Source: Bogoriella caseilytica (lineage in GTDB: Bacteria; Actinomycetota; Actinomycetes; Actinomycetales; Actinomycetaceae). Taken from it: DNA of 64,000 bases. Under the pieces are notes generated by a model that did not search any database, was not told the DNA's origin, and saw nothing but the letters and a program-made list of their open reading frames with translations. Location of the stretch: positions 992,001 to 1,056,000 of the forward strand of contig NZ_RKHK01000001.1 in assembly GCF_003752405.1 (NCBI RefSeq), written 5' to 3'. The position numbers and the translations under genes are program-made. Shown in pieces: positions 24,999-34,997 of this stretch. Within the stretch, counting starts at the first letter, position 1; every line of letters begins with the position of its first letter.

Positions 24999-26459
24999 TC
25001 AGGCGGGCAGAGCCGTGTACACCGTCTCGAGGAACTCCTCGATTCCTTCGGCTCCGCCCTCGCGGCCCAGCCCGGAGTGCTTGACGCCCCCGAAGGGCGC
25101 CGCAGCATTGGACAGCACTCCCACGTTCACACCGAGCATGCCCACCTCGAGGCGCTCGGTCAGCCGCAGGACGCGCTCCAGGTCGCGGGTGATGACGTAG
25201 CCCGCCAGGCCCATCTCGGACGCGTTGGCGAGCGCGATCACCTCATCCTCCTCGCGGAAGGTCGTCACCGGCGCGACGGGCCCGAACACCTCCTCGCGCA
25301 TGATCTCCGAGCCCGGCGCCACCTCGGCGAGCACCGTGGGCGGGTAGAAGTACCCCGGCCCCGCGATCGGCTCGCCACCGGTGAGCACCCGGGCGCCGTC
25401 GTCCGTCGCCCCGTGCACCAGGTCGACGATGCGCTCTCGCTGCTGCTCGCTGATGATCGGGCCGATCTCACTTGCGGGCTCCAGGCCCGGCCCGACAGTC
25501 AGAGCGGCGAACTCTGCCGCGAGACGCTCGGCGAACTCCTCGGCGAGCGATTCGTGGACATAGAAGCTGTTCGCGGCCGTGCAGGCCTCACCGATGTTGC
25601 GGAGCTTCGCCGCCCGGGCAGCCTGCAGGGCGACGTCGAGATCGGCGTCCTCGAAGACCAGGAAGGGCGCACATCCGCCGAGTTCCATCGAGGTGCGCAA
25701 CACGTTCTGCGATGCCTCCCCCAGCAGCGCCTTGCCCACGGCGGTGGAGCCGGTGAAGGAGAGCTTACGCAGCCGGCGATCCTGGATGATCGGGCCGGTC
25801 ACCGGCTGAGCGTCGGAGGTGGGGATGACGTTCACGACGCCGTCCGGTAGCCCGGCCTCGGCGAGGATCTGCGCGAAGGCCAAGGACGTCAGTGGCGTGG
25901 CCTCCGCGGGCTTGAGCACCACGGTGCAACCGGCCGCGAGCGCGGGGGCGATCTTGCGGGTGGCCATGGCCAGCGGGAAGTTCCAGGGCGTGATGAACAG
26001 GCAGGGCCCCACCGCGCGCTTGGACACCAGGATCCGGAGCGTGCCCTCCGGGGCCTGCTGGAAGCGGCCGCTCACCCGCGAGGCTTCCTCGGCGAACCAG
26101 CGGAGGAACTCCGCGGCGTAGGTGACCTCCCCGGCAGCTTCGGCCACCGGCTTGCCCATCTCCAGGGCCATGATCGTCGCGAGCCGCTCGCGCTGGGCGA
26201 TGGTGGCCTCGAAGGCTGTGCGCAGGAGCTCGGCTCGCTCCCGGGGCGAGGTCGCCGCCCACGCGGCCTGAGCACCTGCCGCGGCACTGAGAGCAGCCAT
26301 GCCATCGTCTGGTGCGGCATCGGCCACCGCGGCCACCTCCATGCCGGTGGCGGGATCGGTCACCGCGAAGGTGGCGCCACCAGCGGCCGCTCGCCACTGC
26401 CCGCCGATGAACAGGCCGGTGGGCACGCCCTCGAGAATCGCTGCCGGGTCATAGCTCAT
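24999..26459 (-). CDS. NAD(P)-dependent aldehyde dehydrogenase, succinate-semialdehyde dehydrogenase-like
   Basis: 486 residues. Family signatures: TPWNFPLAMATRKIAPALAAG (cofactor contact), FTGSTAVGK (cofactor loop), catalytic Glu in MELGGCAP near residue 255, and catalytic Cys in GEACTAANSFYV near residue 289. Most GabD-like enzymes read ELGGNAP; the Cys in place of Asn beside the catalytic Glu is unusual. It oxidises an aldehyde to an acid. Succinate semialdehyde is the family default, but lactaldehyde from the neighbouring rhamnose pathway is possible. It lies upstream of the GH3 gene with an 88-base gap and is divergent from purD. Confidence 0.88.
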   Translation of the reverse strand: MSYDPAAILEGVPTGLFIGGQWRAAAGGATFAVTDPATGMEVAAVADAAPDDGMAALSAAAGAQAAWAATSPRERAELLRTAFEATIAQRERLATIMALEMGKPVAEAAGEVTYAAEFLRWFAEEASRVSGRFQQAPEGTLRILVSKRAVGPCLFITPWNFPLAMATRKIAPALAAGCTVVLKPAEATPLTSLAFAQILAEAGLPDGVVNVIPTSDAQPVTGPIIQDRRLRKLSFTGSTAVGKALLGEASQNVLRTSMELGGCAPFLVFEDADLDVALQAARAAKLRNIGEACTAANSFYVHESLAEEFAERLAAEFAALTVGPGLEPASEIGPIISEQQRERIVDLVHGATDDGARVLTGGEPIAGPGYFYPPTVLAEVAPGSEIMREEVFGPVAPVTTFREEDEVIALANASEMGLAGYVITRDLERVLRLTERLEVGMLGVNVGVLSNAAAPFGGVKHSGLGREGGAEGIEEFLETVYTALPA

Positions 26460-26506
26460 GGTTCCAGCTTCGCACCTGGATGGGCCGCGTGCCCGGCCTC
26501 AGCCGA

Positions 26507-26520
26507 TAGGCTCGGCTTCC
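26507..26520 (+). promoter_or_regulatory. Probable leaderless -10 element of purD
   Basis: TAGGCT at 26507-26512 lies eight bases before the GTG start at 26521, with no ribosome binding site between. This fits a leaderless or near-leaderless transcript. Confidence 0.55.
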
Positions 26521-27798
26521 GTGAAGATCCTCCTCATTGGCACCGGTGCCCGCGAACACGCCCTGGCTCGCTCCCTGGCCACAGATCCGGGCGTGGATGA
26601 ACTCGTCATCGCGCCCGGGAACCCCGGCACCTCCGCCCTCGGACGCAACCTGCCTCTGGACATCCTGGACGGCGCGGCCGTGGCCGAGGCCGCACGCGAG
26701 ATGAGCGCCGATCTGGCCGTCATCGGGCCCGAGGCGCCGCTGGTGGCCGGGGTCTCCGATGCCGTGCGCGCGGCCGGGATCCCGGTGTTCGGACCGAGCG
26801 GCGCCGCAGCGCGCCTGGAGGGATCCAAGGCCTTCGCCAAGGAGATCATGGCGGCCGCTGAGGTTCCCACCGCCCTGGCGCACGTGTGCACCACGGTGGA
26901 GCAGGTCTCCGAGGCCCTCGACGCCTTCGGCCCGCCCTACGTGGTCAAGGACGACGGGCTCGCGGCCGGCAAGGGCGTGGTGGTCACCGAGGATCGCACG
27001 GCCGCGATGGAGCACGCGCAGGCCTGCCTGGCCAAGGACGGCGGGGACGAGGCCACCGATGGTGAGGCGGCTGTGGTCATCGAGGAATTTCTCGATGGCC
27101 CCGAGGTCTCCCTCTTCTGCCTCTGCGACGGCGAGTCGGTGGTCCCGCTCGCCCCCGCGCAGGACTTCAAGCGCTTAGGTGACGGTGACGCCGGGCCGAA
27201 CACCGGCGGCATGGGCGCCTACTCGCCGCTGCCCTGGGCGCCCAGCGACCTCACCGAGCAGGTGTTGGAGCGGGTGGCCCGCCCGGTGGTGATCGAGATG
27301 GCCCGCCGCGGCACCCCCTTCACCGGCCTGCTCTATTGCGGGCTGGCCCTGACCTCGCGCGGACTGCGCGTGGTGGAGTTCAACGTGCGCTTCGGTGACC
27401 CGGAGACCCAGGTGGTCCTGGCGCGGCTCACCACGCCCCTCGGTGCGGTCTTGCACGCGGCCGCCACGGGGCGCCTTGGCGACCTCCCTCGCCTGGAGTG
27501 GTCCGACGGCGCTGCGGTGACCGTGGTGCTGGCCGCACACGGCTATCCCGGCACGGTGCGCCAGGGCGATCCGATCACCGGTATCGACACCGCCGAATCC
27601 CTCGACGGCGTGCATGTGCTGCACGCGGGGACGGCGGAGGACGAGTCAGGCGCGCTGGTGGCGGCCGGGGGTCGTGTGCTCTCCGTGGTGGGCACCGGAG
27701 CCGACATCGACGCCGCGCGCGGGGCTGCCTACCGAGGAGTGGCCGTGATCGACCTGCCCGGCGCCCAGCACCGCACGGACATCGCTGCCCGCCTCTAG
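26521..27798 (+). CDS. purD: Phosphoribosylamine-glycine ligase (GAR synthetase)
   Basis: 425 residues from GTG 26521. The frame is open to 26458, but the conserved N-terminus KILLIGTGAREHALA begins at this GTG. ATP-grasp signatures: YVVKDDGLAAGKGVVV, FNVRFGDPETQ and GGMGAYSPLP. It ligates glycine to phosphoribosylamine in step two of purine synthesis. It is monocistronic, divergent from the aldehyde dehydrogenase and convergent with purA. Confidence 0.96.
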   Translation: MKILLIGTGAREHALARSLATDPGVDELVIAPGNPGTSALGRNLPLDILDGAAVAEAAREMSADLAVIGPEAPLVAGVSDAVRAAGIPVFGPSGAAARLEGSKAFAKEIMAAAEVPTALAHVCTTVEQVSEALDAFGPPYVVKDDGLAAGKGVVVTEDRTAAMEHAQACLAKDGGDEATDGEAAVVIEEFLDGPEVSLFCLCDGESVVPLAPAQDFKRLGDGDAGPNTGGMGAYSPLPWAPSDLTEQVLERVARPVVIEMARRGTPFTGLLYCGLALTSRGLRVVEFNVRFGDPETQVVLARLTTPLGAVLHAAATGRLGDLPRLEWSDGAAVTVVLAAHGYPGTVRQGDPITGIDTAESLDGVHVLHAGTAEDESGALVAAGGRVLSVVGTGADIDAARGAAYRGVAVIDLPGAQHRTDIAARL

Positions 27799-27846
27799 CG
27801 CGCTTCCGGGTGGGCCGCGCGCCGCGTGGCCTCAGCCGGCTCCGCG

Positions 27847-29133
27847 TCAGCCGAGGAGGTCGTGCCGCGAGATGGTGGCCTCGCGGTCCGGGCCCACCCC
27901 GATCGCGGAGATGCGGGTTCCGCTCATCTCCTCGAGCGCCAGCACGTAGTCCTGGCAGGTCGGCGGAAGGTCCTCGAAGCGCCGCACGCCGGAGATGTCC
28001 TCCCACCACCCCGGGAGCTCCTCATAGATCGGGGTGGCGTGATGGAAGGCTGACTGGTCGGGCGGCATCTCGTCATACCGCACCCCGCCGACGTCGTAGC
28101 CCACGCAGACCGGCACGGTCTCCAGGCCGGTGAGGACGTCGAGCTTGGTGAGCACCAGGTCGGTCAGGCCGTTGATGCGGCTGGAGTAGCGGGCGACGAC
28201 GGCGTCGTACCAGCCCGTGCGGCGTGCCCGGCCCGTGGTCACACCGAACTCTCCTCCGGTCTTGCGGAGGAACTCGCCCTTGTCATCGTGCAGCTCGGTG
28301 GGGAAAGGCCCCTCACCCACACGCGTGGTGTACGCCTTGATCACCCCGACCACGCGGTCGATCCGGGTGGGCCCGATCCCGGAGCCGGTGCAGGCGCCCG
28401 CAGCCGTGGCCGAGGACGAGGTGACGAAGGGGTAGGTGCCGTGATCGACGTCGAGCATAGTGGCCTGCCCGGCTTCGAAGACCACGTTCTTGCCGGCATC
28501 GAGGGCTTCATTGAGCACCAGGGAGGAGTCGGCCACCATGGGGCGCACGCGCTCGGCGAAGCCGAGCAGGTGGTCGGCGACCTCATCGACCTCCACCGCG
28601 CGGCGGTTGTAGACCTTGACCAGCAGCTGGTTCTTCAGGGACAGCGCGCCCTCGATCTTCTGGCGCAGGATCGATTCGTCGAAGAGATCCTGCACGCGGA
28701 TGCCCACCCGCGACATCTTGTCGGCGTAGGTGGGGCCGATACCCCGGCCGGTGGTGCCGATCTGACGCTTGCCGAGGAAACGCTCGGTGACCTTGTCCAG
28801 CGTGCGGTTGTAGGGCGGGATGAGGTGGGCGTTGGCCGAGACCAGGAGCTTGGAGGTATCCACCCCGCGTGCCTCGAGATCGTCGACCTCCTGGAAGAGC
28901 ACCTCGAGGTCGACCACCACGCCGTTGCCGATGACGGGGGTGCAGCCCGGGGAGAGGATGCCCGAGGGCAGGAGGTGCAGGGCGTACTTCTCGTCACCGA
29001 CCACCACGGTGTGCCCGGCGTTGTTCCCGCCGTTGAATTTCACGACGTAGTCGACACGGGAACCGAGCTGGTCGGTGGCCTTGCCCTTGCCTTCGTCGCC
29101 CCATTGGGCGCCGATGACGACGACGGCTGGCAT
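27847..29133 (-). CDS. purA: Adenylosuccinate synthetase
   Basis: 428 residues, ATG 29133 with a strong ribosome binding site (GAGGAGAGGA). The P-loop-like [11 protein letters not shown] is at the N-terminus, followed by NGGNNAGHT and [14 protein letters not shown]. It makes adenylosuccinate from IMP, aspartate and GTP, the committed step to AMP. Length and motifs are standard. Confidence 0.97.
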   Translation of the reverse strand: MPAVVVIGAQWGDEGKGKATDQLGSRVDYVVKFNGGNNAGHTVVVGDEKYALHLLPSGILSPGCTPVIGNGVVVDLEVLFQEVDDLEARGVDTSKLLVSANAHLIPPYNRTLDKVTERFLGKRQIGTTGRGIGPTYADKMSRVGIRVQDLFDESILRQKIEGALSLKNQLLVKVYNRRAVEVDEVADHLLGFAERVRPMVADSSLVLNEALDAGKNVVFEAGQATMLDVDHGTYPFVTSSSATAAGACTGSGIGPTRIDRVVGVIKAYTTRVGEGPFPTELHDDKGEFLRKTGGEFGVTTGRARRTGWYDAVVARYSSRINGLTDLVLTKLDVLTGLETVPVCVGYDVGGVRYDEMPPDQSAFHHATPIYEELPGWWEDISGVRRFEDLPPTCQDYVLALEEMSGTRISAIGVGPDREATISRHDLLG

Positions 29134-29195
29134 ATGTGGATCCTCTCCTCGGACGCCGGTGGACCTCGAGTGAGACTACCTGGCGAAGCGCGGCC

Positions 29196-31442
29196 TCAGC
29201 CCGCTGCGCTCTCCACGCGGACCTTGGCCCACACGACCTTGCCCCCCGGCGTGGGCCGCCATCCCCATTCGGCGAGCTGCTCCACGATGTGCATGCCGTA
29301 TCCCCCGACCCGCCCGGAGGTCTGGTCGCGGATCACCGGTGGCGTCGGATCGCCGTCCTCGACCTCGACCCGCAGACCTCCGCTGACGGCGAGCAGCCGG
29401 AACTCCACCAGCCCGCGCCCGTGCAACACCGCATTCGTGACCAGCTCGGAGACCACCAGCTCGAGTTCCCCGGTCGCTTGCACTCCCCACGCTGCACAGG
29501 TGGCCCGGAGTTCAGCACGAGCCCGGGAGATCGACTCGCCACTCGGCGCCAGTGGCCAGCGCCGGCGCCGCTGGCGATTCTCGGCCGGCTCATACCGCGT
29601 GTCAGGGACCCGGATCACGACCAGAGCGATGTCGTCCTCGGGCTCGGTGGCGAGCTGGAGCAGTTCCTCGCCCATCGCGGCGGCGTCGGCACCGTCGACC
29701 GTGCCCGCCAGCGCGATCAGGCGCTCAAGCCCTTCCCGCATGCCCTGATTGCGCCGTTCCACCAGGCCGTCGGTGTAGAGCACAAGACAGTCACCCGGGC
29801 GCAGTGTGCGTTCGGCGCTGCAGCGGTCCCCGCGGCCGAAACCGACGAGCGCGCCGGCGGCCCCTTCGAGCGCATCCACGCCACCGCTGTGCCGCACGAG
29901 GGCCGGCAGGTGTCCCGCCCGCGAGTAGCGCGCCACCCAGGTCTCATCGTCACCGGTGCTCTCCGGGTGCCGGGTCAGCGTGAACAACACCAGCGAGGCG
30001 CTGCGCGAGAGGTGCATCGAGGTCACGAGCGCATCGACACGGTCGAGCACCGCCCCGGGCTCGCGCAAGTCCTGGGCATAGGCCCGCACGATGGAGCGCA
30101 GCTGCCCCATGGCCGCCGCCGCCTCCAGGTCATGACCGGTGACGTCACCGACCACGACGAGCACCGTCTCGTCGTCGAGTTCGACGACGTCGTACCAGTC
30201 GCCGCCGACCTGGGCATGCTCCACGCTGGGCGCGTAGTACGACCAGACGTCCAGTCCATCGATCTCCGCCTGCTCGGGCAGCATGGAGCGTTGGAGTGTC
30301 TCGGCAGCCAGGTGCTCCCGGTAATACAGCTCAGCATTGTCCATGGCCATGCCGACCCGTCGGGCGACGAGTTCCAGCACGGTGCCGACCTCCTCCGGGA
30401 GGATCGCCACCGCCGCGGACGGCTCTGGAGACCCCACCGGGCCGGCGATCTGCGTGGAGGCCGGGCCGCGGTAGGGCAGGGCGACGAAGAGGCCGAGGGT
30501 GCGCATCCGGCCGAGGACGGGAAAGACGAGGACGGAACCCTCGGCGTCGGGGTGGTCCTCCAGGTGCGGTGCGAGGAGCTCCTGGAGCCTGGCGGTCACG
30601 GTCCCGCGCTCGGCCTGGTGGCCGGGTTCGAGGCGCACGGTCCGCATGCTCGTCGCTTCGAGCAGCGAGAGCACCGGATCGTCCGCAGAATCCACAGTGC
30701 CGCGATCGCGGCGGGCCGGCAGCCTGGTCACCACGTCGTGGATGGCTTCGAGGTCGCGGCCGAGTGCGAAGAAGCCACACCAGGCGACGACCCGCGGGGT
30801 CACCAGATCGGCGACGTGGCGCAAGGCTCCCTGCGGATCGGGCTCGGCGAGGATGTCCGAGACGCGCGCCAGGATGCTCAGGGCGAGCCGGGCCCGTCGC
30901 TCGATCTCGAGGCGCATCTGATCCACGTGGGCGTGCTCCACCTGCGCCGAGACGTCACGGATGACGATCACGTGGCCCTCAGGCCCGAGCTCAGGGGCCG
31001 TGACCGGAGTGAGAGTGAGGCTGATCCAGCTGCGCCGCCCCTCACGGTTGGTGATGGCCGTGGTGAGCTGCGTGGGACCCCGCCAGCGCTTCGGTGCTGA
31101 CTCCGTCACTTCTGCACGCGCGCGCGGTTCACCGTCCTCGTCCAGTTCGCCGTCCTGACGGTCCAGCGCCGCCATCAGCTCCCGGGAGAAACCCTCATCC
31201 ATACCGCTGCGCGCGAAGAGCTCCTCGGCGTCGAGGTCGAGATCAGCTCGTTGCAGGTCGAAGGCACTCAGCGCTGCCTCATTCGCCAGCGCCACACGGT
31301 GTGTACCCGCAGAACGCTGGGCGGACAGCACGAGAACACCCTCCTCGAGCTGTTCGATGACGGCCCGAGAAAGGCCTGGCAGTAGACTCTCTTGAGATGG
31401 TCTCGCCATGTGGGCCCCATATCGTCTAGCGTTCAGATTCAT
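29196..31442 (-). CDS. PP2C/SpoIIE-type serine phosphatase with PAS, GAF and HATPase (anti-sigma kinase-like) domains
   Basis: 748 residues if it starts at 31442; ATG 31409 (MARPSQ) is an alternative. Domain order: PAS-like sensor (about 20-165), GAF-like sensor (about 185-370), SpoIIE phosphatase (about 400-605, metal motifs VGGDWYDVV and VGDVTGHD), and a C-terminal RsbW-like ATPase (about 620-748, with SELVTNAVLHG and GGYGMHIVEQ). It is predicted to dephosphorylate a STAS antagonist, and the ATPase domain may rephosphorylate it or bind a sigma factor. A STAS protein is encoded divergently 51 bases away. No transmembrane segment, so cytosolic. Confidence 0.9.
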   Translation of the reverse strand: MNLNARRYGAHMARPSQESLLPGLSRAVIEQLEEGVLVLSAQRSAGTHRVALANEAALSAFDLQRADLDLDAEELFARSGMDEGFSRELMAALDRQDGELDEDGEPRARAEVTESAPKRWRGPTQLTTAITNREGRRSWISLTLTPVTAPELGPEGHVIVIRDVSAQVEHAHVDQMRLEIERRARLALSILARVSDILAEPDPQGALRHVADLVTPRVVAWCGFFALGRDLEAIHDVVTRLPARRDRGTVDSADDPVLSLLEATSMRTVRLEPGHQAERGTVTARLQELLAPHLEDHPDAEGSVLVFPVLGRMRTLGLFVALPYRGPASTQIAGPVGSPEPSAAVAILPEEVGTVLELVARRVGMAMDNAELYYREHLAAETLQRSMLPEQAEIDGLDVWSYYAPSVEHAQVGGDWYDVVELDDETVLVVVGDVTGHDLEAAAAMGQLRSIVRAYAQDLREPGAVLDRVDALVTSMHLSRSASLVLFTLTRHPESTGDDETWVARYSRAGHLPALVRHSGGVDALEGAAGALVGFGRGDRCSAERTLRPGDCLVLYTDGLVERRNQGMREGLERLIALAGTVDGADAAAMGEELLQLATEPEDDIALVVIRVPDTRYEPAENRQRRRRWPLAPSGESISRARAELRATCAAWGVQATGELELVVSELVTNAVLHGRGLVEFRLLAVSGGLRVEVEDGDPTPPVIRDQTSGRVGGYGMHIVEQLAEWGWRPTPGGKVVWAKVRVESAAG

Positions 31443-31493
31443 TACCCCGTTCCATAGCCGGACAGGGGCCGCGAGTCAGAGGAGCATGACGCC

Positions 31494-31880
31494 GTGTCCG
31501 AAGAACCCACCACGCACCGGGATACCACCACGGCGGCCGAGAGCGGATCGGTACATCTCATCGTCTCAGCCGAACGTACCCGCATGGTGCTGTCCGGCGA
31601 GATTGATGTGGCGCTGACCGACGAGCTCAGCGAAGCTGTTGACGACGCCGAGCGCGCGAGCTTGCCCGTCGAGGTGGATGCGCGGCATGTGAGCTTCATG
31701 GATTCCTCCGGTATCTCCATGCTGGCACGACTTGCGCGGCGCGTCCCCGGCAGGCTCGCCGTGATCGAGCCGCCCGAGGTGGTCCGCTTCCTGCTGGAAG
31801 TCACCAAGATCGCGGATGTCGTCGACATCGTCGAAGCCGACCCGGGCTTCCCCACCTCCACTCCCACAGCCACCGACTGA
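31494..31880 (+). CDS. STAS-domain anti-sigma factor antagonist
   Basis: 128 residues from GTG 31494, with GAGGAG about 10 bases upstream. A single STAS domain with the switch motif FMDSSGISML; the central Ser is the usual phosphorylation site. It would bind an anti-sigma kinase when dephosphorylated and so free a sigma factor. It is the natural substrate of the divergent PP2C/ATPase protein. N- and C-terminal tails are Thr-rich and probably disordered. Confidence 0.9.
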   Translation: MSEEPTTHRDTTTAAESGSVHLIVSAERTRMVLSGEIDVALTDELSEAVDDAERASLPVEVDARHVSFMDSSGISMLARLARRVPGRLAVIEPPEVVRFLLEVTKIADVVDIVEADPGFPTSTPTATD

Positions 31881-31932
31881 CCAGCGGACCACGTCGCGCA
31901 GTTCTGTAGGAGCGCGGCCACCGAGAACAGTG

Positions 31933-31965
31933 AAGGCCCGGTCACCGTCACGGTGACCGGGCCTT
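31933..31965. terminator. Bidirectional terminator between the STAS gene and fba
   Basis: AAGGCCCGGTCACCG and CGGTGACCGGGCCTT form a perfect 15-base stem with a 3-base loop, followed by TGACTTGT. It lies between convergent genes. The A-rich left and T-rich right ends make it a good two-way intrinsic terminator. Confidence 0.8.
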
Positions 31966-32010
31966 GACTTGTGTCCGCCGACGGCGGTCAAGACCGCGAG
32001 GGCGAAACGG

Positions 32011-33030
32011 TCAGATCTTCTTGCCTGCCGACCGCAGCCACTCACACGCCTCGACGATGCGCGCGGCCATGCCCGCCTCGGCGGACTTGCCCCAGGCGCG
32101 CGGGTCGTAGGCCTTCTTGTTGCCGACCTCGCCATCGATCTTCAGCACGCCGTCGTAGTTCTTCAGCATGTGGTCCACCACGGGCCGGGTGAAGGCGTAC
32201 TGCGTGTCGGTGTCGATGTTCATCTTGATGACACCGTTGTCGACTGCGGTGGCGACCTCCTCGGAGGTCGAACCCGATCCCCCGTGGAAGACCAGGTCGA
32301 AGGGCGAGTCCTTCCCGACCTCCTTGCCGACGATCTGCTGGATCTCACCGAGGATCTCCGGGCGCAGCTTGACGGCACCCGGCTTGTACACGCCGTGGAC
32401 GTTGCCGAAGGTCAAGGCCGTGAGGTAGCGGCCCTTCTCGCCGGTGCCCAGGGCCTTGACGGTGGCCAGACCGTCCTCCGGGGTGGTGTAGAGCTTCTCG
32501 TTGATCTCCGCCTCGTGGCCGTCTTCCTCACCGCCGACCACGCCGATCTCGATCTCGAGCAGCGTGCGCGCCTTCTGGGAGAGCTCGAGGAGCTCCTCGG
32601 CGATGCTGAGGTTCTCCTCCAGCGGCACGGTGGAGCCGTCGAACATGTGGGACTGGAAGGTCGGGTTCTTGCCCGCCGCGACCTCCTCGGCTTCCAGCGC
32701 CAGCAACGGCTTGACCCAGGAGTCCAGCTTGTCGGAGGTGCAGTGGTCGGTGTGCAGCGCGATGGTGACGTCGTAGTTCTTTGCGACCTCGGTGATGTAG
32801 CGGGCCAGCGCCACGGAGCCGGTGACCCGGTCCTTCACGGTGGCACCCGAGGCGTACTCGGCTCCGCCGACTGAGACCTGCAGGATGCCGTCCGAGCCGG
32901 CCTCGGCGAAACCGCGCAGCGCCGCGGTGGCGGTCTGCGAGGAGGTGACGTTGATGGCGGGGAAGGCGAAGCGACCGGACTTGGCCGCATCAAGCATCTG
33001 GCCGTAGGTCTCCGGGGTGGCGATAGGCAT
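32011..33030 (-). CDS. fba: Fructose-bisphosphate aldolase, class II
   Basis: 339 residues from ATG 33030, preceded by GGAGA. Zn-binding HTDHC at residues 93-97, LLEIEIGVVGGEEDG, and the phosphate-binding VFHGGSGST are typical of the class IIA enzyme. It cleaves fructose 1,6-bisphosphate in glycolysis and runs in reverse for gluconeogenesis, taking in DHAP made by the rhamnose pathway. Monocistronic. Confidence 0.96.
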   Translation of the reverse strand: MPIATPETYGQMLDAAKSGRFAFPAINVTSSQTATAALRGFAEAGSDGILQVSVGGAEYASGATVKDRVTGSVALARYITEVAKNYDVTIALHTDHCTSDKLDSWVKPLLALEAEEVAAGKNPTFQSHMFDGSTVPLEENLSIAEELLELSQKARTLLEIEIGVVGGEEDGHEAEINEKLYTTPEDGLATVKALGTGEKGRYLTALTFGNVHGVYKPGAVKLRPEILGEIQQIVGKEVGKDSPFDLVFHGGSGSTSEEVATAVDNGVIKMNIDTDTQYAFTRPVVDHMLKNYDGVLKIDGEVGNKKAYDPRAWGKSAEAGMAARIVEACEWLRSAGKKI

Positions 33031-33138
33031 CGCTGGATCTCCAAATCGATCGGGGGGACGTCTTACTGCACCGATCATCCCAGACTCCGGGGCGCGCGGC
33101 AGTCGCGTGCCCGCGCAGTGGGCACTGAGGCGGGAGGA

Positions 33139-34959
33139 TCAGCCTCGGCCGGGCTCCGGTGTGCCCATCTCCTGAGGCGGCGGCGCAGTGGCGGAACGCG
33201 CACTCTCTTCGGCGGCCAGCTGCGCGGCCGTGGCCTCCAGGAGGGCGTCGCGCCGCTCGCGCCGGATCTTCTGCTCCTCCGGGTCGGGCACCGGCACGGC
33301 GGCGATGAGTCGCTGCGTGTAGGGATCCTTGGGGTTGTTCACGATGTCAGCTGAGGGGCCCTGCTCCACGATCTTGCCGTGCTGCATCACTGCCACGCGC
33401 GAGGACAGCTGCTCCACGACGGCGAGGTCGTGGGAGATGAAGAGGCAGGCGAAGCCCTGCTCGCGCTGCAGCTCCTGGAAGAGCTCGAGCACGCGCGCCT
33501 GCACGGAAACATCCAACGCCGAGGTCGGCTCGTCGGCCACCAGGAACTCGGGCTCCAGACTCAAGGCCCGGGCGATGCCCACCCGCTGTCGCTGGCCGCC
33601 GGAGAGTTCATGGGGGTAGCGGTTGCGCATGGAACGCGGCAGTTCCACCTGATCGAGGAGTTCCTCCACGCGCTGGGCCAGCTGACGTCCCTTGATCCCG
33701 CGGTGCAGGAACAGCGGCTCACCGATCGACTCACCCAGGGGAAGGCGCGGGTTCAGCGAGGAGCCAGGATCCTGGAAGACCACGCCGATGCGGGCGCGGA
33801 GCTTCTTCAGGTCGCCGCGCCGGATGCCGGCCAGGTTCGATCCGGCGATCTCCAGCCGGCCGCCGGAGGCTGGGACCAAGCCGATCGCGGCGCGACCGAT
33901 CGTGGTCTTGCCCGAGCCGGACTCGCCGACCAGGCCCACGACCTCACCGCGCCCCACCACCAGGTTCACGCCGTCGACGGCCTTGAAGGCCGGGGTTCGG
34001 CCGCGCTTGGGATAGGTGATCTCGAGGGACTCCGCGATGAGGGCTGGCCGGTTCTCGCTCTCTTCACGTCCTTCCGGGCGCCACTCCCCCAGCTCGTTGA
34101 CGGTCACCGGCACGCGACGGGGTTCGCCGTCAGAGGCACCCAGCCGAGGCATAGACGAGAGCAGCTGCCGGGTGTATGGGTGCTGGGGGTTGGCGAAGAT
34201 GTCCTGGGAGGAGCCACGCTCGACGATCTCGCCGTTACGCATCACGATGATCTGGTCGGCCATGTCGGCCACCACACCCATGTCGTGGGTGATCAGCACG
34301 ATGCCGGCGTCCACTCGTTCACGCAGGTCGCGCATCAGCTTGAGGATCTCCGCCTGCACCGTCACGTCCAGGGCGGTGGTGGGCTCATCGGCCACCAGCA
34401 GCTTCGGGTCACAGGAGAGCGCCATGGCGATCATGGCGCGCTGGCGCTGACCGCCGGAGAGCTGGTGCGGGTAGGAGTGGAAGCGCGTCTCCGGCGAGGG
34501 CATCTCCACCATCTCGAGCAGCTCGATGGCGCGGGCCTTCGCCTCTTTGGGCGTCATGTGCAGGTGCGTGCGCAACTGCTCCACGATCTGGAAGCCCACC
34601 GTGTAGACCGGGTTCAGGGCAGTCATCGGCTCCTGGAAGATGACCGCCATGTCGGCGCCACGGATCCGCTGCAGGCGGCGTCCGGTCATGCCCACCAGTT
34701 CGGTACCGGCCAGCTTGGCGGAGCCGGTGGCCCGGCCGTTGGGCGGCAGCAGGCCCAGGAGCGACATCGAGGACTGGGTCTTGCCCGAGCCGGACTCGCC
34801 CACGATGGCGAGCACCTCGCCCGGGTGCACCTCGTAGCTCATGTCTTTGGCGGCAGGAAGCCACTCGTTGTCGACGAAGAAGCTGACGTTGAGGTCACGC
34901 ACCTCGAGAACGGGCGCACCCGTGCGAGCGGCGGCGACGTCGGGGGCAGTGGTGGTCAC
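33139..34959 (-). CDS. Oligopeptide-type ABC transporter ATPase, two fused nucleotide-binding domains (DppD-DppF)
   Basis: 606 residues with two complete ABC cassettes. Walker A GESGSGKT occurs near residues 55 and 346, both halves carry LSGGQRQR signatures, and the Walker B motifs are [12 protein letters not shown] and [12 protein letters not shown]. Each half has the oligopeptide C-terminal extension ([16 protein letters not shown]). The two halves correspond to DppD and DppF of other bacteria. It energises the importer formed by the permeases at 35661-38344 and binding protein at 38534-40582, although an inverted gene lies between. Confidence 0.93.
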   Translation of the reverse strand: MTTTAPDVAAARTGAPVLEVRDLNVSFFVDNEWLPAAKDMSYEVHPGEVLAIVGESGSGKTQSSMSLLGLLPPNGRATGSAKLAGTELVGMTGRRLQRIRGADMAVIFQEPMTALNPVYTVGFQIVEQLRTHLHMTPKEAKARAIELLEMVEMPSPETRFHSYPHQLSGGQRQRAMIAMALSCDPKLLVADEPTTALDVTVQAEILKLMRDLRERVDAGIVLITHDMGVVADMADQIIVMRNGEIVERGSSQDIFANPQHPYTRQLLSSMPRLGASDGEPRRVPVTVNELGEWRPEGREESENRPALIAESLEITYPKRGRTPAFKAVDGVNLVVGRGEVVGLVGESGSGKTTIGRAAIGLVPASGGRLEIAGSNLAGIRRGDLKKLRARIGVVFQDPGSSLNPRLPLGESIGEPLFLHRGIKGRQLAQRVEELLDQVELPRSMRNRYPHELSGGQRQRVGIARALSLEPEFLVADEPTSALDVSVQARVLELFQELQREQGFACLFISHDLAVVEQLSSRVAVMQHGKIVEQGPSADIVNNPKDPYTQRLIAAVPVPDPEEQKIRRERRDALLEATAAQLAAEESARSATAPPPQEMGTPEPGRG

Positions 34960-34985
34960 GGGCGATCCTTCCGGTGACGTGCTGA

Positions 34986-34997
34986 GAGAATGCGGCC
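34986..34997 (+). promoter_or_regulatory. Possible leaderless -10 element of the PH-domain gene
   Basis: GAGAAT at 34986-34991 lies six bases before the ATG at 34998 and keeps the key A and T positions of the TANNNT box. Only 38 bases separate this gene from the divergent ATPase gene. Confidence 0.35.
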
